From Typhlomys cinereus (taxonomy: Eukaryota > Chordata > Mammalia > Rodentia > Platacanthomyidae): DNA of 64,000 nucleotides. Position numbers and translations under genes: made by a program. Shown here one piece after another: positions 25,834 through 38,760 of this stretch; positions within the stretch are counted from its first letter, which is position 1, and every line of letters begins with the position of its first letter. The notes below the pieces were generated by a model that saw only the letters and a list, made by a program, of their open reading frames with translations, searched no databases and was not told where the DNA came from. The stretch covers positions 2,328,501-2,392,500 of the forward strand of contig JALPQD010000359.1 in NCBI GenBank assembly GCA_023101885.1. The letters are read 5' to 3'.

Positions 25834-26030
25834 ATAATATGAATATATGCCTATTACAAAAAGTATAAGTTCTCTTTATGTCATTGGAAGATGTTCATGA
25901 TAATTAGCCACAGGGAAAAATGGTTTCAAGAAGATATGTAATAAGATAGCGCTTAAAATTTTTTAGATTTTTTTCATATATTGATTATGAAAATATTTTG
26001 TCAGAGTATATGTAGAGAGATAATAGAGAA

Positions 26031-26180
26031 ATGACAGATAAATGATCAGTAATAGAGAAGATAGCAAGATAGGTAGGTGATAGATAATACATAGATGATA
26101 AATTAGATATAGATATAAATAGATAGATGATAGATAGATAGCTGCATGAAAGATAGATAGATAGATGGTGTATAGATGAT
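26031..26180. repeat. degenerate GATA-rich tract
   Basis: Interrupted GATA/TAGA repeats over about 150 bp, more eroded than those at 16263 and 49160. Confidence 0.75.
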
Positions 26181-28439
26181 AATAGAAATTGATAATTGAA
26201 CTAGAGTATAGATTAAATTAGCGGAATTTAAATAATTCCATTCTCTTTCTGCTTTTTCTGTAATCTAATTTTTAAATTAATAAACTTTGAAGAAAGATTT
26301 GTGTCTTAGAGTGTTTAATGTCCAGCAAAGACTGAGGAATGAATTCCTGAAAAGCAAGAAGCAGTCCCCAGGCAGGATAATGCAACAGAAGGGAAGAAAG
26401 CTGTTCGATGCTAGTGGCTTTGTTAGAAAGAGTGGCTCTTATGAACCGCTACAAGTAATTTCATGCAGCTAGGATGTACATAGCAATGGAAATGAAGTTG
26501 GTGTGACAGGCAGAGGGCAAAATTTAAAATGCCACATATGCCAAGTTAAAGAACTCAAGGTTTTGCCTGAAGGAATGTGGAATGTTTTATTTTTTAAAAA
26601 AGCATACTGGCACAATAGGATTCTGTCTTGTAAAAGATCACCATGGAAGCACTGTGGAAGATGAATGAGCAGCCTGTGACAATATGCTGTGCTATTCATG
26701 GTGAGGGCCAGACAATGGTGATAGTAATGGACTATAGAACTGAATCTATAGATCTTTAGTGCATAGGAAATAGGCTTAATAAGTTACAGATAAAGGTGCA
26801 GGTGTTATCAACAACTAGAGTTCTGAATCAATCAATTATATACATAATGGCAATATTCCCTGGGACAGAGACCAAGAGAAGGGGGCCAGGATTAAGGAAA
26901 GGGGAGTGTGGTGCTAAACAGAATGAAGGTTAGGTACCACCAGCTCACCCAAGAGTTGCTGGTTAATGGGCAGCAGTATCTAGAGTCTCAAGAATTTCAG
27001 GGGGATACTGACTGTAGATACATAGTTGGGAATCTTCTTGCCATTTGAAGAACTGTCTTCCACTTGCTCTTTACAAGCTTGCTTGTCATTACATAACTCA
27101 CCACAATCAGGTTATCATCTCCTCCTTTCCATTAAAACTCTTCTCTCTATCCAATGACTTTCTGGATGCTATATTTGCACTGAGTGCAAGTTGTAGAGTG
27201 AATATGGAAATATTCAAAGTGAGAATTAGTATTACAATTACTCAATGTTTTGTTAAATAAAAATCCAAAAAGAGACTGAAACTCGTGAATAGATCAGAGG
27301 ACAAATAGAAGACTTGTCACCAACTGTAAGGGATGTGAAAATTTCAAGATGTCAATCATACTGAAACCGAAGCCAAGCAAAATAAAATAAGACCTGAATA
27401 TGTTGAATGAACTTAGCATTCTGGAAGATATCCATGCCACCCATAGAATATTTACTTTAATATAGAAAAAGATGTGGAAGACCGTTTCTCTAAATTATGC
27501 AAAAAAAGACACGAGATTCAAGTATAAAATTATTCTTTAAAAAGCATGGCTGTAACAAGGGGGAGGAGAGAGAAAGAAAGAGAGAAAACCAAAGAAAAAA
27601 ACATTTTAGAAACAAATAATTTTTGAAGATTGAAATTGAGGTGTGTTTCCTTGAGGAAACAAAAGAATCATGAAGTGTAATGAATGTTATAACCCATAAA
27701 GAAAACAAAAGAATACATTTAAACATAGTAGGGAATCAACTATGACAAAGAATGAACACTTCACTTGGAAAAGGGATCATGAACTTTCAGGCTAGATTTG
27801 GGGCAGAGATTACACTAGTGAATTTCAGAGGAAATTTCCCTATTTTGAGCATCAAGACCAAAATTCAATTTACATTCAGTTTCCCAAAGAAGGACCATAC
27901 CAAACAATTTCTCCTCAGGTCCTTACTCCCAAAATTACCACTAGAAATGCAAAAAATATCTTGTTCTTAACTCCAGAATAAATTCTCATGAAAGGGAAAT
28001 GGAACAGGGCTATAGAGGTTTTGCAACTGCCAAAAGAAAGTGAAGCTTAAAATAGGATGATTACTAAGAAAATAACATTTGAAGGAAACTTAAAATCTAT
28101 GCCATAAGGCTAATGTAGGCCAGTGTGTTCCAATGATGGAAAAGAAGCTAATGCCAAATATGGATGAGTAAAAGGGGTCAGAGAGGGAGCTGGGCAGGCA
28201 CAGATGCTGTTGTTTCCAGGGCCACTGTAATCATGCTGCTCTTGGCTCTGGCTGGATATGTTATGTTTTCAGCCTAAGAAGGAAGCTATCTTATGTTTTC
28301 AAATGATAACGTGGCTACTATTGAGACTAGATTGAGAGACCAAGAAATCCCAACATCCACGTGAGAGAAATGACTACTTGAATCTGGAGGACTACACAGC
28401 AGGTCAGTTTCTGGATTCATGGTTTCCTATTGAACCCCT
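26181..28439. other. unassigned sequence
   Basis: No gene or known repeat recognised. Several short frames occur without motifs. Confidence 0.4.
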
Positions 28440-28625
28440 TCTTCTCAACCAGTCTCTCTCCTACTTCCATGTCTAAAATTTTGTGTATGTAACCCATGAG
28501 TCTCATCAGACTGCATGCACTGGCATGTGCCTGAGCCAGGACATAAGGGATGTATCAGGGGTATACCACTAAAGAAGAAAGTAGTTCCCCTCCCGCAGCC
28601 AGTGTTGAATCTAGATAATCCTCGG
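28440..28625 (-). mobile_element. Lx-like L1 3' UTR fragment
   Basis: Aligns by eye with 5400-5600 (shared acccactgagtctcatc-like and ggcatgtgcctgag-like blocks). Confidence 0.5.
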
Positions 28626-29305
28626 TCAGGTGTGGTGCCTTATGATTGAACACATTTTGCAAACAAAACCGAAGATATTACCCGACAGATTTTTTTTTCT
28701 ATAGAATAAAGGGGGGAAAGTCAAGAATGAGTCTGAGTTTAGGATTTAAAACCTGGAAGGATGGAATTAGCAACACTTGCAACAGGCATTTGGACACAGA
28801 GATATGGAGCTCCAAATATACTGTCAAAGAATCTGCTGAACTTTTGAAAGATAAACTTTCCAGATCCCCCAGAGAAGGAAAAAGAAGCATAGCATTTCTT
28901 AACCATCTTGACCTTCTGTGCATCTACCCTTAGAAGAATATATGGATTGGGTACAGTCAGTGTTCAATAAATTAAATATTAATAACAAGAACAATCTTCA
29001 ATTTCGTGAAAGTCTGTACTCAACCCCTTCTAAATAGTGCACTGGAATATGGAGCAGTAAATGGTTTGGGGAACAAGCAAAAGTAGATGTTTAGGCAATG
29101 TTGGAAAGCAACAGAAGAGGAATTCAGAAGTGAATTATCCAATCACTTTTCCAGAAGACTGGTGTAACAAATCAACTCTGTATCTCCATTTGACCAGTCT
29201 TAAAATGATCTTCAGTGCATAGAAATCTTAAAAAAAAACTTCTGTGCTTACTCATAACATTAATAATTTTACTTAATAAATTAATATAAGATCATTTATG
29301 TAGTC
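28626..29305. other. unassigned sequence
   Basis: No recognisable repeat. Overlapping opposite-strand open frames at 28646-28933 have no motif. Confidence 0.4.
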
Positions 29306-30010
29306 TTTTTTAATTTTATTTTTTACTTAGTTATGCAAGTTCAATGAGTAAGTACCCTTGTCCCATCCTTCTCCCTTTCCCTCCTCTTCTCCCTTCTTTT
29401 GCCCCCCTCACCCCCTCTCACTCTCTCTCCCACACCTCCCTCTCTCCCTCCCCTCTCCTCCCTCCTCTCTTTGCATTTCCTACCTTCTCCCTACACCCTC
29501 CAGAACTTCAGCTTATATAGAACCTGAAGTTCCCTCTAAGTTGTCTACACTAGTAAGGATTCTATGACATACCTTGGAGCCCCTTCTTGGGCTGCCCACT
29601 AATGTAGAAACTCTGTTATATCTGTCTAACCCCCTTGCCTCTAAGGATCCTGCTGCCTGAAGCCATCTCCCCTGAGATCCTCATTAGTCTATGGGGGCTT
29701 GTTGATATGACAGTCATTGTGCAGATCAGGTAAGGTCCACTCACACTGTAGTGAGATCCTGCTGTCAACAGCCCAGACTTGGGTGGAGTATCTTGACCAT
29801 CAGTGGACTTCTTCATCTTTAGGCTCTTACAGTCTTGTTTATTCCTCTTCCACAAGGTTCCCTGAGCTTTAGAATGGGGAGAGATTTGGCTGGTCTGGTT
29901 CCAGGTGAACGTTGTAAAGTCACTGACATTCTAATTAAGGTTGGTTGTTGTTTTCAATATTGCAGTTCCTACACTGGACTTGGCTGCATCCTGTTTGGGT
30001 GTTTCGGCAG
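29306..30010 (-). mobile_element. L1 3' UTR, 5'-truncated
   Basis: Antisense L1 tail: T-rich end, inverted terminal motif (tatgcaagttcaatgagtaa), pyrimidine-rich tract (29360-29480), then 3' UTR blocks shared with 31660-32340 and 55636-56040 (cctaaggatcct-like, caggctcttacagtctt-like). Confidence 0.75.
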
Positions 30011-31091
30011 GACCACTTCTTTAAAAACCTACATTATATATTCAGGTCATCTCTAAACAACATATTCACATTCTGAAATTTTGACCCTTTCGGGAACATT
30101 ACACTATTACTGTTTGCTAAATCCCTCTCTTGATTTTCCACTAAAAAATCTGTCTGGATAAGCTGCAATTGTATACAAGTAAGACCATGCAATTTCTCTT
30201 TTTAAAGTATTGTAATTCTATATAAACATAAAGAAGATGTTATTCATGAAGTGGGAAACTGCATATGGCATCAATCTTTCATTCAACTGGAGTATTGACC
30301 CTGACATCTATCTTGGCTATGACAGTGCTTCCAGAAACCAAACTGTATCAACCGAGGTTACTGCACTGGGTAACCTCAAAACCCTCTTGACATCAGTTTA
30401 ATTGAAATAAAGATTTTTTTTCCTTTTACTACCTTGAAGATTTCTGATCTTTTAGAGAGGTCAAGCGTCTGTAACACTGATAGTATCCAAAGAGCCAGGA
30501 AGCAGCAAATCAGAAAAGAAAGTTGAACTGATCCGTGAAGGAGTAACATGCAATGCCCTCTGCCCTGCCAGCTTCTGCACTCTGCTTCTTTGGAGGAGTG
30601 CTGGCAGCTCTAACAGAAAGAAAGCCAAACCTCATCTGCCCACTAGCAGTTTGACTTAGGGTGGGGGGGAGTTTTGTACTAAAACAGTTTGTGGAGATCT
30701 TAGTTAATGAACAGTCTAGCCTGTGAGATATAATTAAGCCTCATGTTGCTTCGTTGCTCATTAGAACAACAAAGATATTTTTGCAAGCAGTGGAATTCAT
30801 GTTTTGCTCAGCATTCCATGTATGCATAGCCCCTGGTCAGCTGTATCCTGCACTGACTCCTGCTGATGACTAAATGCTCCAAAATGACTTTTAAGTTAAA
30901 AAAGAGCAGAGATTCTAGGTTAAGAAACTGGGCATGAAGTGAATTGCACCACATCTAGTCCATCCCGATCAATTATTCAGTACACATCTTCACACAACAA
31001 AAGGAATCATAGACACAGAAATGCAGTGTGAAAGAGACCCTTAATTTAGCTGAAACCACAAAAAGTATGTGTGGGTGCATGTGCACACACG

Positions 31092-31095
<4 letters not shown>
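30011..31095. other. unassigned sequence
   Basis: No gene or repeat family recognised. Confidence 0.4.

Positions 31096-31140
<45 letters not shown>
31096..31140. repeat. (TG)n microsatellite
   Basis: About 45 bp of nearly pure TG repeat. Confidence 0.95.
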
Positions 31141-31637
31141 TTAGGTAGTTGTGGTTTTTTCCTATATAGCATTTTATTCTTCTACTTTAATCTTATCACA
31201 TATTTCTCTTACGCTATGGTTCATGAAAAATAAAATGTGGTTTCTTCTTTTTCAGTGTCTCCATTACTAACCAGACTTCTGCACTTCAAATTATAAGCAC
31301 TTGAGATTAGCTGCTATTCATGTGTTTTGTGCTATACATATTTTTATCAATTAAATTATCTTTTATAAATGTTTTCTATTGTGAGGAACCTGTATTTGAT
31401 CTCAGTCTTAGCTTATTTCATCTAATTTGTAGGTATAAAATTTAAATTAAAGAATTATATGCTCTATTAATTGCTAATAATAAATAGAAATATTTTATGA
31501 CAATGAAATTATGTTAAAACTTTACTAACACTACACATATAAATGTATTCTTTCTGGTATTCTTTCAATTAAAAAACTAAGCTCAGAAGAACATTTGCTT
31601 CTGTATATTTATTTATGGCGTTTTCTTGCCTAGCTGG
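31141..31637. other. unassigned very AT-rich sequence
   Basis: No gene or repeat recognised. Confidence 0.4.
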
Positions 31638-31663
31638 ATTTCACTGGAGGCATCCAGTGAAAT
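31638..31663. repeat. perfect 10-bp inverted repeat at the edge of the old L1
   Basis: atttcactgg (31638-31647), loop aggcat, ccagtgaaat (31654-31663). It lies immediately outside the 3' terminus of the minus-strand L1. Confidence 0.85.
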
Positions 31664-33333
31664 TTAAAATAAATTTATTAAATTTACAGTTTTATATACA
31701 TGCTCCTTGCCTCCCTTGTTCCCCTCTCCCTTCCTCCCTCCCTTCACTCTCACTTCCATCCCACTCCACCCTCCCTCCCATCCCTACTTGAGCCTATTCC
31801 GCTCTCTCCTATTTTCCTGTCTTTTGGTTCTATAGGTCCTGGGTTCTCTCTGTATCATCTGTTCTCATGGGGATTCAGTCTTCTGTAGAAGAACAAGAGA
31901 CTCTTTCTTGGACAGCCCATTGATATGGGTACTCCCCTAACTACCTCTGTCTGACCCTTCACCCCTAAGGATCATACTGCCGGAAACTATTTCTCTTGAG
32001 ATATGAGCCAGTCCGTGGGGGCATGCTGACATGCTTAGCACTGTGCAGGTCTGATGAGATCACATCCCATTGCTGTGAGTTCCTGGCTGTGGTTGCCCTA
32101 TCTTGAGTGGAGTGACCTGTCCAACAGTGGAACTCTCCATCTTTAGGCTCTTACAGTCTTACTGCCCCCTCTTCTGCAAAGTTCCCTGAGCCTCCAGATG
32201 GGGAGAGGTTTTGCTGGGTTGGTGCACATTCTAGAGTTGCCAGTGTTCTGTATTCAAGTTGTTCATTGTTTCCATCTTGCTATTCTTGCACTGCACAAGC
32301 CTGCATCCTATCTCAGTGTTGAGATCCTCTTCTATTCAACAATATAGAAACTGTAAAGAGGCCTTTATATAAGAGAAGGCTTGAAGGAGAGGATCAGGAA
32401 TAGGGTATAGTGGTGGGTAGGATCAACCTCCAGGACATCATCCATCATTTAACTCCCCCCCCACCCACCCAATAGGGAATACACATCCAGTGTTCAAACC
32501 ACTCTAAGTTCCAGAGAACAGGAAGGTGACAGACATGGGTTGGATCAGATATTTTGCTAATCATGGATTTTTCTTGATGGTGACCTTATTTCTCAGTTGA
32601 ACTTTGATCCTTTGTCTTCATTCTCTTTGGGTCTTCTTTGCCCTGACTTCCTATTTCAAATTCTTTGTGGTCTTAATGGGTAATAAAAAGATTTTCCCTT
32701 GAAAATCATTATGATGGCTTGGAATTAGGTTCGACTTATAAGGGAGAATGTGGGACATCTGGTTTTTGTGCTTGAGATACTTTGCTCAGTATGATTTTTT
32801 TCCAGTTCCATCCATTTAGCAGAAAATTTCATTAATTCATTTTTTATGGTTGTGTAGTATTCCATCATGTATATGTACCACATTTTCATTATCCACTCAT
32901 CAACCATCAGACATCTAAGTTGATTCTATAAGTTTGCTATTGTGAATAGTGCTACACTTAACATGAATGTACATGTAACTCTATAGTACGATAAAGCATT
33001 TTTGGAGAATATTCCCAGCAGTGGTATAGCAGGTTCATATGGCATTTCAATTTTTAACATTTTTAGGAATAGCCATTCTGATTGCAATAATGGTTGTACA
33101 AGTCTGCATTACTATCAGCAATGTATGAGAGTTCCCTTCTTCCCACATCTTCTCCAGCATATATTGTTGCAAGTCTTTTGGATTTTTGCCATTCTGACAA
33201 GCATGAGATGATATCTCAAGGTAGTTTTGATTTGCATTTCCCTGATGGCTATGGAGGTGGGGCATTTTTAAGGTATTTGATACATTTCAGTTTCTTCCTG
33301 GGAAATTTTTCTTCTAAGTTTCATGGCCCACTT
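31660..33333 (-). mobile_element. old L1 (host of nested insertions): 3' UTR and end of ORF2
   Basis: The pyrimidine tract and 3' UTR blocks occupy 31660-32700. Then 32725-32907 encodes, on the minus strand, the recognisable ORF2 C-terminus (residues like WYIYMMEYY), and 32907-33330 continues upstream in ORF2 with frames broken. Together with 34008-36958, 37623-38437 and 44889-45945 this is one L1 interrupted three times. Confidence 0.85.
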
Positions 33334-34007
33334 GTTTTTATTAATTTTTTATTTTTCTACTTTTACAAGCATGTTGAGTACTCATCCCTGCTTCCCTCAA
33401 TCCCCCTTCCCTTCCCTTCATCAATCCTTCCTACTCCTCCCACCCTCCTGTTTGTCTGCTTCTTTAGAACCCAGGGTTCACTCTGGCTCCTCTACTCTTG
33501 TGGGGTCTCAGGCCTCTGTGGCATATCAACTTGCCTTTCTTTGGGCCATCCCACTGATAGGGGCATTTCCCTTTACTCATCCAGCTAGACCCCAAGGTTT
33601 CCACTGTATGATCCTATCTTTCTTGAGATTCTAGGTGGTCTATGGGGTATATGGGGGCATGCTGGTATGTCAGTCATTATGCAGGTCTGGGAAAGACAAG
33701 TCTCACTACAGTGAGTTCCTAGATGCAGCATCTCTGCCTTGAATGTCTGAACTTTCTCAACTTTAGGTTCTCACAATCTCAACACCCCCTCTTCTGCAAA
33801 GTTTTCTGGGTGAGCCTTGCTGAGTTGCCATCCACTTCATTGCTCTTCTATTGCCCTAGGCTGCATCCTGTCAGGATATTGAGATCCTCCATATCTGTCG
33901 TAGAAGACTTCTAGTCTGAGTGTTATTGTTCTTCTGATCTGTGGTATAATAACAGCTATTAACAGAGAAGTTTGATGTACTGTCTTCCTACCTATAGGCT
34001 CATCGAC
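33334..34007 (-). mobile_element. nested 5'-truncated L1 3' UTR inside old ORF2
   Basis: Target duplication catggcccactt on both sides (33322-33333 and 34008-34019). The insert starts at the left with a T-rich tail and an acaagcatgttgagtact terminal motif, and aligns with the L1 tail at 57931-58556. The old ORF2 homology stops and resumes at the duplication. Confidence 0.88.
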
Positions 34008-36976
34008 CATGGCCCACTTTCTAATTGAGCTATTTATCTCCTTGGTGTTTAATTTTTTTTAGTTCTTTATACATTCTAGATATTAGTCCTCTATCAGATG
34101 CATGGCTAGTGAAGATTTTCTCCATTTTGTGGGCTGTCTTTTTGTTTGGTTGACAATATCTTTGCTGAACAAAAGCTATTTAATTTCATGAGGTTCCATT
34201 TATTGAAGATTGGTTCTATTTCCTTAGCTATTGGGGTCCTGTTTAGAAAGCGTTGACCTAGGCCAATCAATAAGGTCTTTGATCCATTTGAAGCTGATTT
34301 TCATGCATGGTGATAAATAGGGGTCCAGTTTCAGTCTTCTGCTTGTGGATATACAGTTTGTCCAGCACAATTTGTTGGAGATTCTGTTGTTTTACCATTG
34401 GGTTTTCTGAGCCCCTATGTCAAAAATGAAATGACTGTATGTGTAGGGGCTTATTTCTGGGTCTTTGACCTTTATCCATTGATCTATGTGCCTGATATCT
34501 TTATTACAATGGATTTATAATATAGATTAAGGTCTGGCATGGTAATTCCTCCAGCATAATTTTTATTATTCTGGATTATTTTAGTTATCCTGGACCTTTT
34601 GCACTTCTATACAAATTTTGAGATTGCTTTGCCAATTTCCGTGAAGAATTGCCTTGGAATTTTGATTGGCAATGCATTAAATCTGAATATTGCACTTGGT
34701 AGGATGGCCATTTTTATGATGTTAATTCTAACAATCCAGGAGCATGGAAGGTCATTCCACATTTTGGTATCTTCCGAAATTTCTTTCTTTAGGGTCTTAA
34801 AGTTTTTGTTGCACAGGTCTCTCACTTCCTTGGTTAAATTTGTACCAAGGTATTTAATTTTTAGGGCCTATGGTAAATGGGGTTGTTTTTCTTAGGACTT
34901 TTTCACTTTTTTCATCTTCGAAGAAAGCCACTGATTTTTGAACATTGACTTTGTACCCTGCCACTGTGCTGAACTTATGCATTAGTTCCAGGAGTTTCCT
35001 GGTGGAGTTTTTAGAGTCTCTTAAATAGAGGATCATGTTGTCTGCAAAGAGGGATAGCTTGACTACTTCTTTTCCAATTTGTATTCCTTTTATTTCCTTC
35101 TCTTCTCTAATAGCTCTAGCTAAGACTTCCAGTACAATTGAGAATAAAAGTGATAAGAATGGACAACCTTCCCTAGTTCCTGATCAAAGGGGGAATGCTT
35201 CAAGTTTTTCTCATTTAGAATGATCCTTGTTATAGTTTTGTTTTATATGGCCTTATATTATATTGATGTATGTTCCTTCCATGCTAATTATCTCTAGTAC
35301 TTTCATCATAAAGGGATGCTGGATCTTCTCAAAAGTTTTGTCTGCATCTATTGAGAGAACAATGTGATCTTGTTCCTTGGAATTGTTTATATGATATATT
35401 ACATTTATTTATTTGCATATGTTGAACCAATTTTGTGTGTCTTGAATAATCCTACTTGATCATAGTTAATGGTTTTTGATATGTTTTTGAATCTGGTTTG
35501 CTAAAATTTCATTGAGGATCTTTGCACTTGTGTTCATTAATGAAATGGGCCCATAGTTGTCTATTTATTGTATTTTTATTTGGTTTTGGGATTAATGTAA
35601 TATAAGCTTTGTAGAAAGAGTTCAGGAATGTTCCTTCCTTGGCTATTTATGAAATAGTTTAAGGAGTAGTGGTGTTAGTTGATGTTAAAATGTTTGGTAG
35701 AATTCTGCACTGAATCTGTCTGGACCTGAACTTTTTTGGGAGGGGGGGATTTGTAATTACTTCTTTAATTTTGTCACTTGTTATAGGACTGTTTAAATAA
35801 TTCAGTTCATCATGATTCAAATTTAGTAAGTTGTGCCTATTAAAAAATTCATCCATTTCTTTCTGATTGTCAAACTTTGTGGAGTATAAATTTTTGAAGC
35901 ATGATGTTATGATTTTCTATATTTTCATTGTGTCAGTTGTAATGAGTCCATTTTATCTCTAATTTTATTAATTTTGGTTTTTTTCTCTTTTGGCTTTGGT
36001 TAATTTGGCTAAGGGTTTGTCAATCTTGTTGATTTTTTTGGAGAACCAGCCTTTTGTTTGGCTGCTTTTTGTATCATTTTCCTTATCTCAATTTCAGATA
36101 TTTCTTCCCCAATTTTACTAATTTCTGCTCATCTACTGCTTTTGGGAATGGATTGTTCTTGTCTCTCTAAAGCTTCAAGTTGTACTGTTAAGCTATTTAC
36201 TTATGATGTTTTCATTTTTTTGATATAGGCATTAACTCAAAGTTCTACAAACTTTCCTCTCAGGACTGCCTTAAACATATCCCAAAGATTTTCATATGTT
36301 GTATTGCCATTATCATTTATTTCTAGAAAATTTTGAATTTCCTTTGACTTCTGCCTGAACCCATTCTTCATTCAGTATCATGGTATTTAGTTTCCAAGAA
36401 TTTGTGTATTTTCTGACATTTGCTTTGTTGTGGATGTCTAGCTTTATTCCATGGTGGTCAGGTAGGGTACAGAATATTATTTAAACTTTTCTGTATATGT
36501 GGAGGTTTGCTTTGTGCCCCAATATGTGCTCTACTTCGGGGAGGGTTCCATAGGCTGCCAAAAAATAAATATGTGTATTCCTTATTGTTGGAATGGAAGG
36601 TTTGATAGAGGTCAATCAGGTCCCATTAGGTCCATTTGGGTTATGGCTTGATTAAGCTCCATTGTATCTCTGTTCAGTTTTTGGCTTTGTGACCTATCCA
36701 ATCTTGAGAGTTGGGGGGGGGGTTGAAGTCCCCTATTATTATCATGGGTTGATTCCTTGTTTTAAATATTGTAACATGTGTTTAATGAATGTGGCTGACA
36801 CTATATATTATGTGAGTATATGTTAATCGGTCTTCCTGATGAATTGTTCCTTTAACTAATATGTATAGTATCCTTCTGTGTCTCTTATGATTTCTTTTAG
36901 TTTGAAGTTCATTTTGTCAGATATCAGAATTTCTACTCCTGCTCGTTTCCTTATTTTATTAGCTTGCAGTACTTTT
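34008..36976 (-). mobile_element. old L1: ORF2 reverse transcriptase to endonuclease region
   Basis: Minus-strand ORF2 pieces remain readable. 34607-34825 matches the post-RT region. 34854-35036 lies just upstream of it in the same order as in the younger copy, with residues MILYL following the expected FADD position. 35659-35856 matches the region before RT. 36901-36976 matches the endonuclease segment at about 40085-40160 of the younger L1. Multiple frameshifts and stops make it inactive. Confidence 0.85.
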
Positions 36977-37622
36977 TTGTGCATATGTTCAACTTTTAAC
37001 TTCTGATTAGCATAGAATATTTATTTATTTGTGGAACCCTAAAAATCTGGTGGCTACCAAAGGCTAATGATGAGATGATGGGCAAAGTAAATGAAATTTC
37101 AGATAAGAATAAGTTCATGAGGTCTGTTATATATCTGCAGTGGCTATATAGTTAATGAAATTATTTTGTATACTTGATATTCATTAAGAAAACTAAATTT
37201 AAGTGTCTCACCAAAAAAAGTATGTAAGATAGTACGAATATTGCAACATCATACATATGTATAAATCTTGCTTGTTTTTTATTTATTTATTTATTTTCCC
37301 AATCATACAAATTTAATAGGTACCCCGGTCTTCTCCCTCAATCCACCCTTCCTCAGTCCCCCTTTCTCCCTTCTCCCCTTTTCTTCTTCCTTTCACCTTC
37401 CTCCTTCCCTTTCTCCTAGTACCCTTCTCTTCCCTCCCAATATTTAATTATTAATCACATCCTTTAGTGTGAATGCCAAACTTCCCTCTGCACCCTCCAC
37501 TCTAATGAGGTGTACTAGGTAGCATTGCCTAGAGCCCTTTCTTGTGCTCCTCTTTAGTATGAGAACACTGTTGTGACTGTTAATCCCTTGCCTCTAAGCA
37601 TCCTAGTGCCTGTGATCCATGC
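36977..37622 (-). mobile_element. nested L1 tail, possibly with 3'-transduced flank
   Basis: An exact 18-bp duplication ttagcttgcagtactttt lies at 36959-36976 and 37623-37640, in the old endonuclease-coding region. The right part (37270-37622) is a minus-strand L1 3' UTR with its terminal motif and A-tail (antisense tttatttatttatttatttt). The left part (36977-37269) is non-L1 sequence located beyond that tail but inside the duplication. The remaining A-stretch at the far left end is very short. Confidence 0.75.
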
Positions 37623-38437
37623 TTAGCTTGCAGTACTTTTGACCAGCCTTTTTCTCTGATAAGGTCCCTAATTTTCATGGTGACATGTTTCCTGAAGGCA
37701 CCAGATTACTGGGTTGTGATATTTAATCCATGTTTGTAGTCTTTTGATTGGAGAGTTCATTCCATTAACATTTACAGTTGTAACTGACAAACACTTATTG
37801 ATTCCTTTCATTTTCTGTTTCTGTGGGTTTTATGTGTGTATTTCTTAGCTAGGAAATGTTTTTGGTATTTTCCCCCTTCTGTCTTTTCAGATATGTTTGT
37901 CTTTTTCTTTGGGCTTGAGAATCTTTAATAGCATCTCAATTGTAGGCCTGATTTGGTGTTCATGTAAGCCTTTGGAGTGTCCTTATGGTGAAAGATTTTT
38001 CTTTCACCCTCAATCATGACTGACAGTTGGGTATATTAGTCTGGGTTGGCATTTGTGCTCATTCATGACTTTTAATTATATCTTCCTAAGCTCTTCTGGC
38101 TTTTACTGTTCCCATTGAAATATCAGCTGTTATTTTAATAGGCTTACCTTTACGTTGTGACTCAGTTTTTTTTCTCTTGATGTTTTCAACACATTGTCTT
38201 TGTCACATATCTGTGTTGTTTTGACTACAATTTGTCATGGCAAGTTTCTATTTTGGTTATATTTGAATTATGTACAATATGCCTCTTGTACTTGGATGGT
38301 TATGTCTTTCCTTAGATGTGGAAAATTTTCATTACTGATAGTATAAAAAAATCTCTTTGGGGGGGGCTTTATAGGTTTCTACTTCTAGTGTTCCATGAAT
38401 GCACAAGTTGGGTTTCTTTAAGAAAAGAATATCCTCC
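37623..38437 (-). mobile_element. old L1: start of ORF2, inter-ORF region and ORF1 3' half
   Basis: Reverse complement aligns with the younger L1 from its ORF1 RIHGIPE region (38300-38420 matching 39355-39490) through the inter-ORF gap into the endonuclease. It stops exactly at the insertion point of the plus-strand L1. Confidence 0.85.
38420..38437. repeat. left target-site duplication of the full-length L1
   Basis: aagaaaagaatatcctcc, matched at 44889-44906 by aagaaaagaatattctcc (17 of 18). The final tcctcc also matches the start of the L1 monomer, so the last few bases are ambiguous. The preceding TCTTT/AAGA context fits an L1 endonuclease nick. Confidence 0.85.
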
Positions 38438-38502
38438 TTTTACACCCCACCCCGCTCTGCCAGTCCGGACGCGCAGCCGCGCCTCACCCCGCGCCCTAGG
38501 TG

Positions 38503-38509
38503 GTAAGTC
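38503..38509 (+). promoter_or_regulatory. consensus 5' splice donor in L1 monomer 1
   Basis: ctaggtg|gtaagt. It sits at the equivalent place in both monomers. No partner acceptor is established from sequence alone. Confidence 0.45.
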
Positions 38510-38754
38510 TCCGCCCCGCGCACCGCCCACCAGGACCCCAGGTCAGCCCACAGGGACCCGGCTCCAACTCCCACCATCCAGCTGGAGCCGCGAGCGCCGA
38601 GGGACGAGGAGGACCTCCCCCTGCGCCCGGGCCTCGCCCCAGCTGCCCTCGGGTTAAATAGCTCCACGCCGACGCCCCCATCCTCCCCTTACACCCCACC
38701 CCGACGGCCGGTTGGGACTCGCGCGGTCCAGCCTGGACTCACCCCACGACCTAG

Positions 38755-38760
38755 GTAAGT
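38755..38760 (+). promoter_or_regulatory. consensus 5' splice donor in L1 monomer 2
   Basis: ctag|gtaagt, a strong match to the U1-binding consensus, 78 bp upstream of the ORF1 start. Confidence 0.45.

Noticed and set aside
33094..33588. 164-codon open frame on the plus strand
   Set aside because: It is antisense to the old L1 ORF2 and crosses into the nested L1 tail, so it is a composite chance frame.
38316..38667. Pro/Arg- and Gly/Arg-rich frames on both strands
   Set aside because: They are produced by the GC-rich L1 5' UTR monomers and run across the insertion junction. Not a protein.
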